Source: a virus
IMG/VR virus record: IMGVR_UViG_3300040959_000451
Coordinates: 1 to 42,828 of that record
Reading direction: 5' to 3' (one strand)
DNA: 42,828 nucleotides
The translations under genes and the position numbers were made by a program. The notes below the pieces were generated by a model. It was given only the letters and a program-made list of their open reading frames with translations, was not told the DNA's origin and did no database searches. Positions 6,323 through 12,612 of the stretch are shown piece by piece; the stretch's first letter is position 1; the number at the start of each line of letters is the position of its first letter.

Positions 6323-7552
6323 ATGTCTATCAGACCAAGTGGTAACAGTGTCGAACTCAGTGATATACCAAGCAAGATCATTTACATTCGAGAACCGAGC
6401 GATTTTGGCCCGACACTAAGAAGTGATGTTGTTTACTTTATTGATGGTGTTGTTGATATGGGAACTCAATCAATTGAAGTGCCTGTTGGTGGCTTATATC
6501 TCGCTGGGCATAACTTTGATGTTTCTCAACTTATTTCAAGCGCAGAAAACTACACCATGTTTACCTCTCCTGTTGGTGGTAGCGGTAACATACTTGGTGC
6601 TAACTTTACACTTACAACCAGCGGGTTAAGCTCATCTGTATGGGGTATAAGTGGCGCAACTGGTGATGAGGCAATAGAGTTTGACAAGGTCAACTTCAAT
6701 AGCTGTACGTCACTTGGATTTATTGATAATTACCGACAATACCTTGAGGTGGGGAGTGGCAGATTCGGCGGCGCTCCAGTTTTAGAGTTTAGAGGCGCAT
6801 GGAACGGAGCTAGAATATCAACATCAATAGTGCGCGGCTTGTCTGACTTTTCGTCATTGTTCAAAACCGGTGCAGGGTTAACTTTCTCCGGTCGATTCAT
6901 TGCAGATATTAACTGCGATTTACCCACCAACGGGGCTTTACTGGATTTTTCTGAATCTGAAATACTTGGTGATGAATCGCTATTATTGCAAGGTGCATTT
7001 ATCACTAGGCAGGGCGATATAAACCCTAAAGATGCTGGAATAACGCCGAACATAAGTGCAGAATCAGTCAAGTGCAATTGGGAGTCTAATACCGGATTGC
7101 CAAACACCAACAAATACATCAAGTCAGTAGTTACAACGCAATCATCAACGCCGATAGCTGCGATAGATACATACTACCCTTTACTCGGTACGTTTGCGGT
7201 TGAGAAATCAACACACTTCAGTCAACCTGTTAATGGTGAGTTTGAATGTCTGACTGGTGTTGGTGATTTTATTATTACCGGTGACTTAACAATTCAAGGA
7301 ACGGCTAACAACTTAATTGATATCAGAGTAACAAAATCAACCGATGGTGGCGCAACATATCCGACCGAACTTAACCATATATCACGATTGATTAACAACC
7401 TTGTTGGGCCTAATGATGTTGCATTCTTCCCTATTAATTTTATAACCAATTTAGCAAAAGGTGATAGGGTGAGACTTGAGGTAGAGAATAAAACGGCTGC
7501 AAAATCAGTTATCGCTAGAGATGATAGCTTTATCATAATAGCGGAAGTCTAA
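6323..7552 (+). CDS. Putative fibre / head-fibre protein
   Basis: The 409-residue protein has short repetitive beta strands rich in Gly, Ser, Asn and Thr in residues 50-260, as in right-handed beta-helix fibres. Its C-terminal 140 residues look like a compact trimerising beta-sandwich (GTFAVEKSTHFSQP, GEFECLTGVGDFIITGDLTI, DGGATYPTELNHISR). It is encoded in the head region, separate from the tail tip and tail fibre genes at 17.8-22.7 kb, so a capsid-attached fibre or an additional receptor-binding fibre is plausible. No enzymatic motif is visible. A terminator follows directly. Confidence 0.6.
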   Translation: MSIRPSGNSVELSDIPSKIIYIREPSDFGPTLRSDVVYFIDGVVDMGTQSIEVPVGGLYLAGHNFDVSQLISSAENYTMFTSPVGGSGNILGANFTLTTSGLSSSVWGISGATGDEAIEFDKVNFNSCTSLGFIDNYRQYLEVGSGRFGGAPVLEFRGAWNGARISTSIVRGLSDFSSLFKTGAGLTFSGRFIADINCDLPTNGALLDFSESEILGDESLLLQGAFITRQGDINPKDAGITPNISAESVKCNWESNTGLPNTNKYIKSVVTTQSSTPIAAIDTYYPLLGTFAVEKSTHFSQPVNGEFECLTGVGDFIITGDLTIQGTANNLIDIRVTKSTDGGATYPTELNHISRLINNLVGPNDVAFFPINFITNLAKGDRVRLEVENKTAAKSVIARDDSFIIIAEV

Positions 7553-7559
7553 ATAAATG

Positions 7560-7580
7560 ACCCCTCATTGCGAGGGGTTT
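7560..7580. terminator. Terminator between convergent units
   Basis: ACCCCTC (7560-7566), loop ATTGC and GAGGGGT (7572-7578) form a strong stem with TTT after it on the plus strand and ATTTATTT after it on the minus strand. It sits between the stop of the plus-strand fibre gene and the stop of the minus-strand gene at 7584, so it probably serves both directions. Confidence 0.75.
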
Positions 7581-7583
7581 ACT

Positions 7584-7691
7584 CTACTTCACAAACAAAT
7601 AAAAACCAACTGTAACTGCTGTGTAAAAAGCTAAACACATTGCAGCTACAACAAACCAAGTTATACTTTTTTCTACTTTGCATAAATCCAT
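7584..7691 (-). CDS. Tiny membrane protein (35 aa)
   Basis: Last gene of the minus-strand small-protein cluster. It starts at 7691, inside the end of the preceding gene, and encodes MDLCKVEKSITWFVVAAMCL followed by a continued hydrophobic stretch to the C-terminus. It is essentially one transmembrane helix with a short cytoplasmic start. No close ribosome site is seen, so expression probably depends on coupling. Function unknown. Confidence 0.4.
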   Translation of the reverse strand: MDLCKVEKSITWFVVAAMCLAFYTAVTVGFYLFVK

Positions 7692-7801
7692 ATAAACACC
7701 CAAACAATTAATGCAATAGGCCACCATGACTCGCTCAATAATAATGAGATCCAAAAAGCAGCCATCACAGCGTAACCTAGTGGATCGTCATTTTCGAACA
7801 T
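7673..7801 (-). CDS. Tiny membrane protein (42 aa)
   Basis: The ATG at 7801 overlaps the TAA of the preceding gene (TAATG). The product has an acidic start (MFENDDPLGY) and a Trp-rich hydrophobic remainder (SESWWPIALIVWVFIWIYAK), most likely one or two short membrane helices. It is a candidate holin-like or membrane-stress protein only by size and topology. Confidence 0.5.
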   Translation of the reverse strand: MFENDDPLGYAVMAAFWISLLLSESWWPIALIVWVFIWIYAK

Positions 7802-7956
7802 TACTTGCCGCCCTTAAGCATTTCAAACTCAGACCGAGATACGCGCTCACCATTAATGCGGTAAGTTACTTTCTTTTCACGCTTGTTGCTGCGTTCTGCG
7901 ATAATCCAAATAGGGTCGCTTTTTACTTGTGCGTTTCCGCCGAATGCTAGTGACAT
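7801..7956 (-). CDS. Small hypothetical protein (51 aa)
   Basis: The ATG at 7956 has AAGGAG seven bases upstream. The product begins MSLAFGGNAQVKSDPIWIIA and continues with a basic segment (ERSNKREKKVTYRINGERVS). It is soluble and basic, with a beta-hairpin-like second half. No family recognised. It sits in a chain of overlapping minus-strand small genes. Confidence 0.55.
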   Translation of the reverse strand: MSLAFGGNAQVKSDPIWIIAERSNKREKKVTYRINGERVSRSEFEMLKGGK

Positions 7957-7957
7957 A

Positions 7958-8149
7958 TTATTTCTCCTTAATTTCTTTAATGCGCTGATTTAGTGCGCGT
8001 ACTTCGTTAATCATAAACTCAGGCCAGTCATCAGTTTTAGGTGATGATATTACCCTGTGTGAAGTATGGGTAACATCTTCGAGTATTGCTATGTACTTAT
8101 CGTTTGGCAGCTCACTTTTAAGCTGCATCATTGTTTGTTTACTTAGCAT
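7958..8149 (-). CDS. Hypothetical protein (63 aa)
   Basis: I start at the ATG of 8149 because GGAG lies eight bases upstream; the frame is open for seven more codons. The product contains LKSELPNDKYIAILEDVTHT and a charged C-terminal helix (NEVRALNQRIKEIKEK). The segment DKYIAILE is close to DAYIAALE in the gene at 4876-5100, suggesting a shared small-protein family inside this phage. Confidence 0.55.
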   Translation of the reverse strand: MLSKQTMMQLKSELPNDKYIAILEDVTHTSHRVISSPKTDDWPEFMINEVRALNQRIKEIKEK

Positions 8150-8291
8150 TGTTGTTACTCCAATTAACAATAAAATCTACAACATGTGGCCCAGCTAAAA
8201 CATAACCAATTGCAAAACCAATCATTACGCACAGCAAACCATATGTTGCGTATTTAAAAATAAAATCAATCACATCATCCTTGCTTAGCAT
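8139..8291 (-). CDS. Small single-helix membrane protein (50 aa)
   Basis: The ATG at 8291 overlaps the stop of the exported protein gene (TAATG), and the frame ends 11 bases inside the next gene. The product, MLSKDDVIDFIFKYATYGLL and onward, has one strong transmembrane helix (CVMIGFAIGYVLAGPHVV) and a short Asn-rich tail. Its size and position make it a possible holin-like or antiholin-like protein, but it is far from the endolysin. Confidence 0.5.
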   Translation of the reverse strand: MLSKDDVIDFIFKYATYGLLCVMIGFAIGYVLAGPHVVDFIVNWSNNNAK

Positions 8292-8620
8292 TAGAAAACC
8301 TCACTTAGCTTAATTTCGTAATCAATAAAGAATTCGTCTTTAAAGTATTCACGGTCATCATTGAACGGGAAACCAGTTTGTAAGTTACTGTGATGGCTAT
8401 ACCCGAATGTGAAATTCTTGTACTTGGTACCAATTTCGAATCGTGCGCCGATTGGCTTGTTAGTTGCACCGCCATCCCAGCGAACTTCTGCCTCGTTGAA
8501 TTTGTAGCTTAGACCAACTTTCGCATAAGCGTTATCAATCAGCTGCTTTGCTAATGTTTCGTCATTTGCTGCGGCACTAGTTGAGATTAGCGCCGTAATT
8601 AGTAGTAATCGTTTAATCAT
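8291..8620 (-). CDS. Exported protein with HHSN motif
   Basis: I start at the ATG of 8620. Residues 1-20 form a classical signal peptide (MIKRLLLITALISTSAAA then NDE), so the product is periplasmic or outer-membrane. The mature part, about 90 residues, alternates polar and hydrophobic positions and contains FTFGYSHHSNLQTGFPFNDD, reminiscent of the histidine-serine motif of PagL-type lipid A deacylases and other small outer-membrane barrels. It is shorter than PagL, so enzymatic activity is uncertain. A surface-altering or exclusion role is conceivable. Confidence 0.6.
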   Translation of the reverse strand: MIKRLLLITALISTSAAANDETLAKQLIDNAYAKVGLSYKFNEAEVRWDGGATNKPIGARFEIGTKYKNFTFGYSHHSNLQTGFPFNDDREYFKDEFFIDYEIKLSEVF

Positions 8621-8663
8621 CGTAACCATCCATCAGAATATTAGTTATTAGCCAGTTAAGCAT
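8613..8663 (-). CDS. Candidate leader peptide (16 aa)
   Basis: A short frame, MLNWLITNILMDGYDD, starts at 8663 with GAGG about eight bases upstream and its stop overlaps the ATG region of the exported protein at 8620. The exported protein itself has only a weak ribosome site, so this leader could deliver ribosomes by coupling. Too short to judge by composition. Confidence 0.3.
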   Translation of the reverse strand: MLNWLITNILMDGYDD

Positions 8664-8693
8664 TTTATTGCCTCACTCATTAAGTTAAACATA

Positions 8694-8744
8694 ATACTAA
8701 ACACACACTACTTAGTTGTCAACTTTATTTTTAACTGTTATTAT
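8694..8744. promoter_or_regulatory. Overlapping divergent promoters
   Basis: Plus strand: TTGTCA (8716-8721), 17 bases, TATTAT (8739-8744), serving the gene at 8777. Minus strand: TTGACA (8722-8717), 17 bases, TAGTAT (8699-8694), serving the exported-protein cluster. The two -35 boxes share the same bases. The minus promoter has TTAAAAATAA (8734-8725) two bases upstream of its -35, which on the plus strand lies in the spacer. Only one direction can be occupied at a time. Confidence 0.65.
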
Positions 8745-8776
8745 ATTTAAAAATCAAATTAGGAAATAAGAAATAG

Positions 8777-9007
8777 ATGAAAACAATAGACTGGAATCAA
8801 GCGAGTGAACTCGGCTTGGTTGAGCGCATTAACAGTGAAATTTTGCATCCGCTAGGGCTAGCAATGTGCAGAGATGTTGACACCGGTGCTTCACCATCAC
8901 TATTAATCGCTGACGATGGTTTTTGGAATTACACTGACGACCATATACTCAAGCCAGTACTAACAAAAGAGCAAATCCAAGAAGAATTGAAAAAGGCGGT
9001 AAAATGA
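8777..9007 (+). CDS. Small conserved phage protein (DUF7415-like)
   Basis: The 76-residue product contains ASELGLVERINSEILHPLGL and CRDVDTGASPSLLIADDGFW, a pattern I recognise from small phage proteins of unknown function (DUF7415-like). First gene of a plus-strand run under the promoter at 8716-8744. No strong ribosome site is seen close to the ATG. It overlaps the next gene by four bases. Confidence 0.65.
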   Translation: MKTIDWNQASELGLVERINSEILHPLGLAMCRDVDTGASPSLLIADDGFWNYTDDHILKPVLTKEQIQEELKKAVK

Positions 9008-9453
9008 TTAACAAAAAACAGTTTGACTACATTTTGAAGTTTATTAGCGAGTCAGCTAGTGGACGTAAACACTCAGAAGAAAACGTAAAGGCAGCTAAGT
9101 GCTTTTTGTTTGAGCCTGATAAATGGGATGGCTTTAAAGTTTGCAAGGACAGTCGCGACAATTACTTCAAAAAGAAGTACGGCCAGAAGCTAGCTGAAAA
9201 GATTGTATTTTGGCATGGGTTCTTCAATAACTGGAGTGATGATATAGAAGCTCAGTTAAACGCATTTAAAACAACTGGCGCAAAAGCTATTGCTGACAAT
9301 GTTGTTAATGCCGTTATTGAATACAAAAAAGGCACATCAAAAAACATGAATGCAGCGGCACTATCTAACGGTTGCTACATGGGTTCGGTTAAGTCTGCAC
9401 TGGCTAAAATCGAAAAGTTTGATAAAGCGGCGAAATATTATGGTGATTTATGA
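9004..9453 (+). CDS. Hypothetical protein (149 aa)
   Basis: The ATG overlaps the preceding stop (ATGA) and has AAGGCGGT upstream. The product is basic, helical and soluble (MINKKQFDYILKFISESASG; KVCKDSRDNYFKKKYGQKLA). I recognise no family and see no catalytic motif. Function unknown. Confidence 0.65.
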   Translation: MINKKQFDYILKFISESASGRKHSEENVKAAKCFLFEPDKWDGFKVCKDSRDNYFKKKYGQKLAEKIVFWHGFFNNWSDDIEAQLNAFKTTGAKAIADNVVNAVIEYKKGTSKNMNAAALSNGCYMGSVKSALAKIEKFDKAAKYYGDL

Positions 9454-9647
9454 ACAAAAGGCTGGCTAAAAGATGGCAGTGGTGGGTTGGCGCTGCAATT
9501 ATTATAATTCCATTTTTATTCTTGCTGATGTTGGAGTTGATTTCTCTCACCTTGGTTTTCATAGCTAATCTTTTAAGTTGCGCTTATAACGCTAAAACGC
9601 CAGGATTCATAAAGAAGCTGTTTGTTTTTATGAATGGTAAAACCTGA
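9450..9647 (+). CDS. Small membrane protein (65 aa)
   Basis: The ATG overlaps the preceding stop (ATGA). A basic start (MNKRLAKRWQWW) is followed by a long hydrophobic segment (residues 13-43) that would span the membrane once or as a hairpin, and a basic tail (KTPGFIKKLFVFMNGKT). Holin-like by topology only. Confidence 0.6.
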   Translation: MNKRLAKRWQWWVGAAIIIIPFLFLLMLELISLTLVFIANLLSCAYNAKTPGFIKKLFVFMNGKT

Positions 9648-9666
9648 TAAACTATAGGCTCCATTA

Positions 9667-10230
9667 ATGATTGAGGAATTTTTGACATGGGTTCACCTAA
9701 CAAACCTGACCGCGGATCAGATAAAGATACTGGTAGCGAAGACCCAAAGTAATTTAATTTTTATTGCTTATTTGCTTACCATTAGAAAGTCGTACCTTTT
9801 CGGTGCGGCTTTTTTATTGTCTGATGTAGTGTCAATGATTGGGTTCGTTCCGAGCGGTTTGAGCAGGGAGTTGTACGGACTAACTTACTACTGTGCGCTT
9901 TGTCTTACATGGCTTAGTGTCGCTGGCTTACACATTTACAGGACTAACAACAAAAACACGTTAACAGCTTGTGCTACAATGATTTTATTCTTACTCGCAA
10001 TGGCAATGGATTCTTACATAAATGCGTACACTGAAACGTTTATTTGGCGCAACTACGCTAATATCATTGTGTGTATTCACGTTTGTATCATTGTTTCGTT
10101 ATATTGGCGTGGATTCATTTTTACAGGCTTGGTGGATAAGCTTAGCAACTTGTTCGCTATCTTTCGCCATAATGTCGCTTGCTCATATTTTTGGTATACT
10201 GTTAAAAACATTTACAACGGTGAAAAATAA
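9667..10230 (+). CDS. Polytopic membrane protein (187 aa), start uncertain
   Basis: The frame encodes about five hydrophobic segments (around residues 28-38, 46-62, 74-89, 97-116, 131-148), suggesting an integral membrane protein. Its stop overlaps the next gene (TAATG). However, a strong terminator-like hairpin lies inside the first third (9787-9815), a 21-codon frame with a better ribosome site occupies the beginning, and a second membrane-protein frame overlaps the last 200 bases. The true start could lie downstream, for instance the ATG near residue 57. No family recognised. Confidence 0.45.
   Translation: MIEEFLTWVHLTNLTADQIKILVAKTQSNLIFIAYLLTIRKSYLFGAAFLLSDVVSMIGFVPSGLSRELYGLTYYCALCLTWLSVAGLHIYRTNNKNTLTACATMILFLLAMAMDSYINAYTETFIWRNYANIIVCIHVCIIVSLYWRGFIFTGLVDKLSNLFAIFRHNVACSYFWYTVKNIYNGEK
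9687..9752 (+). CDS. Very small charged peptide (21 aa)
   Basis: An ATG at 9687 has GAGGAA about eight bases upstream. The frame gives MGSPNKPDRGSDKDTGSEDP plus one Lys, then TAA, and a terminator-like hairpin follows 35 bases later. It lies in another frame of the 187-residue membrane ORF. The good ribosome site and following hairpin are the reasons to list it; the length makes it uncertain. Confidence 0.35.
   Translation: MGSPNKPDRGSDKDTGSEDPK
9787..9815 (+). terminator. Terminator-like hairpin inside a reading frame
   Basis: AAGTCGTACC (9787-9796) pairs over all ten positions, with two G-U pairs, to GGTGCGGCTT (9802-9811) around a five-base loop, and TTTTT follows. It has the full form of a Rho-independent terminator but lies within the 187-residue membrane ORF, where it would end the transcript from the 8716 promoter. 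Confidence 0.6.
9972..9980 (+). promoter_or_regulatory. Possible extended -10 promoter
   Basis: TGCTACAAT is identical to the extended -10 boxes before the protease and portal genes. It lies 42 bases before the ATG at 10022. No -35 is visible and the site is inside another reading frame, so this is tentative. Confidence 0.35.
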
Positions 10231-10237
10231 TGAGTAA
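10022..10237 (+). CDS. Small two-helix membrane protein overlapping another frame
   Basis: This 71-residue frame begins MRTLKRLFGATTLISLCVFT and has a basic start, two hydrophobic segments (about residues 8-26 and 37-62) and a basic tail (KTFTTVKNNE). The topology (short basic N-terminus, two helices) is that of class II holins and other small phage membrane proteins. It overlaps the end of the 187-residue frame by more than 200 bases, and the start of the next gene by eight. The nearby TGCTACAAT promoter-like site favours it, but the ribosome site is weak. Confidence 0.4.
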   Translation: MRTLKRLFGATTLISLCVFTFVSLFRYIGVDSFLQAWWISLATCSLSFAIMSLAHIFGILLKTFTTVKNNE

Positions 10238-10565
10238 CGATAGTATCGTAACGCATGAACACTTAGCAACTATCGAGAAGTACATGGCACAACAAGCGAA
10301 TTCAATAGATAAGCTTGCCAATGCCATTAATGAATTAGTTGTCGCAGATAAAGAGCGTGCGGTTCGTGATGAGCAAAAAGATAATCGAATCAAAGAAATT
10401 GAAGAATTTCTCGATAAGCACGAAAAGGGCATTAGTCTATCAAGCTGGTTTTATCGCATGATTGATAACTATGTTCTTAAAATCGCATTCCCCGTTGCAA
10501 TGACGGCTTTAATTATTGCGATGGTAGCAAGCAAAGTTGATTTAAGTAAATTTGCGGGTGGGTAG
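10230..10565 (+). CDS. Coiled-coil protein with C-terminal membrane anchor
   Basis: The 111-residue product has a long heptad-like helix (residues 8-70, including LATIEKYMAQQANSIDKLAN and KDNRIKEIEEFLDKHEKG) and one hydrophobic segment near the C-terminus (AFPVAMTALIIAMVASKV). The layout resembles XhlA-type lysis-associated proteins and other tail-anchored phage proteins. A ribosome site ACGGTGA precedes the ATG. A role in lysis or at the membrane is possible but unproven. Confidence 0.6.
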   Translation: MSNDSIVTHEHLATIEKYMAQQANSIDKLANAINELVVADKERAVRDEQKDNRIKEIEEFLDKHEKGISLSSWFYRMIDNYVLKIAFPVAMTALIIAMVASKVDLSKFAGG

Positions 10566-10567
10566 CT

Positions 10568-10711
10568 ATGAGTAAGTGTAATTTAGAGATGAAAATTACT
10601 TTGTCAAAGTGGGCTAAATTAATGACTCCTGTATGGCTGATTCAGTCTAGACTATTTCCTAATAGCGACTTTATCTTTTTGGATAAGCTAATCAAGTATG
10701 AGGTCATATAA
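10568..10711 (+). CDS. Small hypothetical protein (47 aa)
   Basis: The ATG at 10568 follows the preceding stop by two bases, with GGGTGGG upstream, and the TAA overlaps the ATG of the connector gene (TAATG). The product (MSKCNLEMKITLSKWAKLMT, then PVWLIQSRLFPNSDFIFLDK) is basic with a moderately hydrophobic second half. Function unknown. Confidence 0.55.
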   Translation: MSKCNLEMKITLSKWAKLMTPVWLIQSRLFPNSDFIFLDKLIKYEVI

Positions 10712-11094
10712 TGGCATTCACACTAGAAACAGTAAAAGACTACGGCGGCACAGGCTCGGACGGCATGATTAACGGGCGTATTGCTGCATTTGCTGATACT
10801 TATGCTTGTTTAACCAATTCATACAGCACTGATGTTGCTGATGATATTGCCAATTCATACGTTGCCGGCTCACTGCAATCATCAACCGGTGAAATGCAAG
10901 TAACACAAGAGCGTGCGGCAAGTGGTGCAAGCACATCATTTAAACAATCAAAGTACGGTGGCGACAATCAATATGACAACGCATTGCTAGCTTATGCTTA
11001 CAAGCAAGATATTAACGGCTGCTTGCCAATTGACGATACGCAATTTAGCTTTGGTAGTGCTGGCAAAACATTCGAGGCTGATAATCCGTTATGA
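10711..11094 (+). CDS. Head-tail connector / adaptor protein
   Basis: The 127-residue product begins MAFTLETVKDYGGTGSDGMI and contains RIAAFADTYACLTNSYSTDV and YKQDINGCLPIDDTQFSFGS. It has the style of small helical head-tail adaptors that follow the capsid genes in lambdoid siphophages, a DUF7370-like pattern, and is the first of four connector genes leading to the tail terminator. GAGG precedes the ATG. The role is inferred from operon order. Confidence 0.55.
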   Translation: MAFTLETVKDYGGTGSDGMINGRIAAFADTYACLTNSYSTDVADDIANSYVAGSLQSSTGEMQVTQERAASGASTSFKQSKYGGDNQYDNALLAYAYKQDINGCLPIDDTQFSFGSAGKTFEADNPL

Positions 11095-11453
11095 GTAACC
11101 CAACTAAACGCAGCGCCAACACTCTAATAACTATCTGGTATAAGCGCGGCGGCGGTTTAGGTGGTTATAGCTCAACTGATACATTCGAACCAATTACAAC
11201 CATGGCTGATCCAAAACAAGGCGGCTCTAGTCAATTTGTCGCAAACGGCGTTACTTTTACACCTATGTCACAATATTGGCTTGAGTACGACATTGAAAAA
11301 CCGCGCTTAGGTGATTTTGTTGCAATTGGTGATCACTTAACAGAGTTAACGCCTAGCAATATCGAAGGCGCAGAAGAAATCAGGCAGGTTAACTTATTGC
11401 CAGCTGATATTTTGCGCGACAATCAACTCGATGATTTGCATTTGGTGACTTGA
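11091..11453 (+). CDS. Head-tail stopper / neck protein
   Basis: The ATG overlaps the preceding stop (ATGA). The 120-residue product is beta-rich (LITIWYKRGGGLGGYSSTDT; GDFVAIGDHLTELTPSN) with a size and position typical of the head-closure or stopper protein between the adaptor and the tail completion protein. No diagnostic motif; assignment rests on gene order. Confidence 0.5.
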   Translation: MSNPTKRSANTLITIWYKRGGGLGGYSSTDTFEPITTMADPKQGGSSQFVANGVTFTPMSQYWLEYDIEKPRLGDFVAIGDHLTELTPSNIEGAEEIRQVNLLPADILRDNQLDDLHLVT

Positions 11454-11455
11454 TT

Positions 11456-11536
11456 ATGTTTAAATTCAACGAAGAAGATTGGGGGTTTATTGGTGGCGAC
11501 TCTAGTGGCTTTGACAGTGAAAGCAAGGGTATGTAA
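11456..11536 (+). CDS. Candidate 26-residue acidic peptide
   Basis: A short frame, MFKFNEEDWGFIGGDSSGFD and six more residues, fills the gap between the stopper and tail completion genes exactly, stopping one base before the next ATG. GGTGA lies upstream. The acidic composition and exact packing hint that it is translated, perhaps mainly to couple the two structural genes. Confidence 0.4.
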   Translation: MFKFNEEDWGFIGGDSSGFDSESKGM

Positions 11537-11953
11537 ATGCCAGTAAAAAACGCTAACAAAGTTTTGGGTAATATTAGAAAAGCTGTTGACACTATCGACA
11601 AAAAGTCAAAGCAATTCGTGCAAGCTGTTGTTAGTGATGCAGGTATTTTATCAAAGACTAAAGCGCCACTTGCGTATGGCTTATTAGTTAATAGTCAATC
11701 GCAGGATTTTGATTCGTTTACTGGTCTATATGTTGGCACGCTGAGTTACAATACTGCTTATGCTGCTGCGTTAAATAACCCGAAAGCACCATGGCGACCT
11801 AAACCACCTGCTAAATATGGCAATAATAAAAAAGGTATTGCACCAGCAACGGCGTGGAATCCAGAAGCTACACCGCACTTTTTAGAATACGGCTTTGAAT
11901 CGCCAGAAGCTAAAACAATGATTGAAGCAAACGAGGCGATATTTAAAATATGA
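11537..11953 (+). CDS. Tail completion protein, HK97 gp10-like
   Basis: The 138-residue protein contains RKAVDTIDKKSKQFVQAVVS, SYNTAYAAALNNPKAPW and TPHFLEYGFESPEAKTMIEA. The helix followed by a YxxxYA element and a late HFLEYGF box is the pattern of HK97 gp10 / lambda Z-type tail completion proteins that sit at the head-tail joint. AAGGG lies upstream of the ATG. The following gene is the tail terminator, as usual in this module. Confidence 0.7.
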   Translation: MPVKNANKVLGNIRKAVDTIDKKSKQFVQAVVSDAGILSKTKAPLAYGLLVNSQSQDFDSFTGLYVGTLSYNTAYAAALNNPKAPWRPKPPAKYGNNKKGIAPATAWNPEATPHFLEYGFESPEAKTMIEANEAIFKI

Positions 11954-12390
11954 CAACTTTAGCTAATTTTGAAGATGTAAGATTGCTTGAGCATGTTAAA
12001 ACGAGCGGCTTACTAACATCATTTACTGATTGCTTTGGCAACCCGCAAGGTGCAACAGATTCAACGGCTGGTAGCATTGATTTAACCAAGTTAGCGCCTG
12101 GCGATCGAGCTGTACTTGTTCGACGTAATGGTGGTGATTCGTTTGGCAGGCCATACCAAGGTTATACTGAATATCCAATGTTGATCGCAGTATTTAGCAA
12201 AGCTGAGGATAATGACCTTGCAATCGCTAACGGACTGGCTAGCGATATTTATAAGTGGTTAATCACAAACCACAAATCAAGCGCTGAATGCATTATGGCT
12301 ATCAGCACTCGCGGAGTATCGCCACCACTTTACACAGAAGATGGTCGCGCAGTTTTTGAAATATCACTAAATGTTAAATTTAATGTTTGA
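11950..12390 (+). CDS. Tail terminator protein
   Basis: The ATG overlaps the preceding stop (ATGA). The 146-residue product has a helix, then beta strands (GDRAVLVRRNGGDSFGRPYQ; GYTEYPMLIAVFSK), a helix (LASDIYKWLITNH) and a final beta strand, the fold order of lambda gpU-type tail terminators. It directly follows the gp10-like gene. The tube gene does not follow at once: a tRNA region and an inverted HTH gene come between. Confidence 0.65.
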   Translation: MTTLANFEDVRLLEHVKTSGLLTSFTDCFGNPQGATDSTAGSIDLTKLAPGDRAVLVRRNGGDSFGRPYQGYTEYPMLIAVFSKAEDNDLAIANGLASDIYKWLITNHKSSAECIMAISTRGVSPPLYTEDGRAVFEISLNVKFNV

Positions 12391-12534
12391 CATGGTGAAT
12401 GTTAGCGTTTATATTTAATTGGCATTGAACGGAAAGATACTAAACCAACTTAATAGGAGGTGATGTATCTACCAGCTAGGAGGTTAGACTAGCATTGCCA
12501 AGCACAGTCGAGAGATAGAGCGAGGCAGATTTAA
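12391..12534 (+). other. Non-coding leader of the tRNA region
   Basis: No convincing gene is present. The stretch contains AGGAGGTGAT (12455-12464), a ten-base perfect match to the 16S anti-Shine-Dalgarno sequence, and a second AGGAGG at 12478-12483, yet neither has a sensible reading frame behind it. AGTCGA occurs at 12506-12511, the first of four copies in the region. It probably forms part of the tRNA precursor transcript. Confidence 0.5.
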
Positions 12535-12611
12535 TTCCCTATAGCTTAATTGGTAAAGCAGTCGACTCATAATCGAATGAAGGAGCGGTTCAAATCCGCC
12601 TAGGGAAACCA
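12535..12611 (+). tRNA. tRNA with CAU anticodon, probably tRNA-Ile2
   Basis: Acceptor arms TTCCCTA (12535-12541) and TAGGGAA (12601-12607) pair fully, followed by discriminator A and an encoded CCA (12609-12611). The anticodon loop CTCATAA places CAU at 12568-12570. The anticodon arm CGACTCATAATCG matches E. coli tRNA-Ile2 more closely than elongator tRNA-Met, so this is probably the lysidine-modified isoleucine tRNA that reads AUA, useful for an AT-rich phage. The T loop reads TTCAAAT. The T stem and anticodon stem each have one mismatch at the outer pair. Confidence 0.85.
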
Positions 12612-12612
12612 A

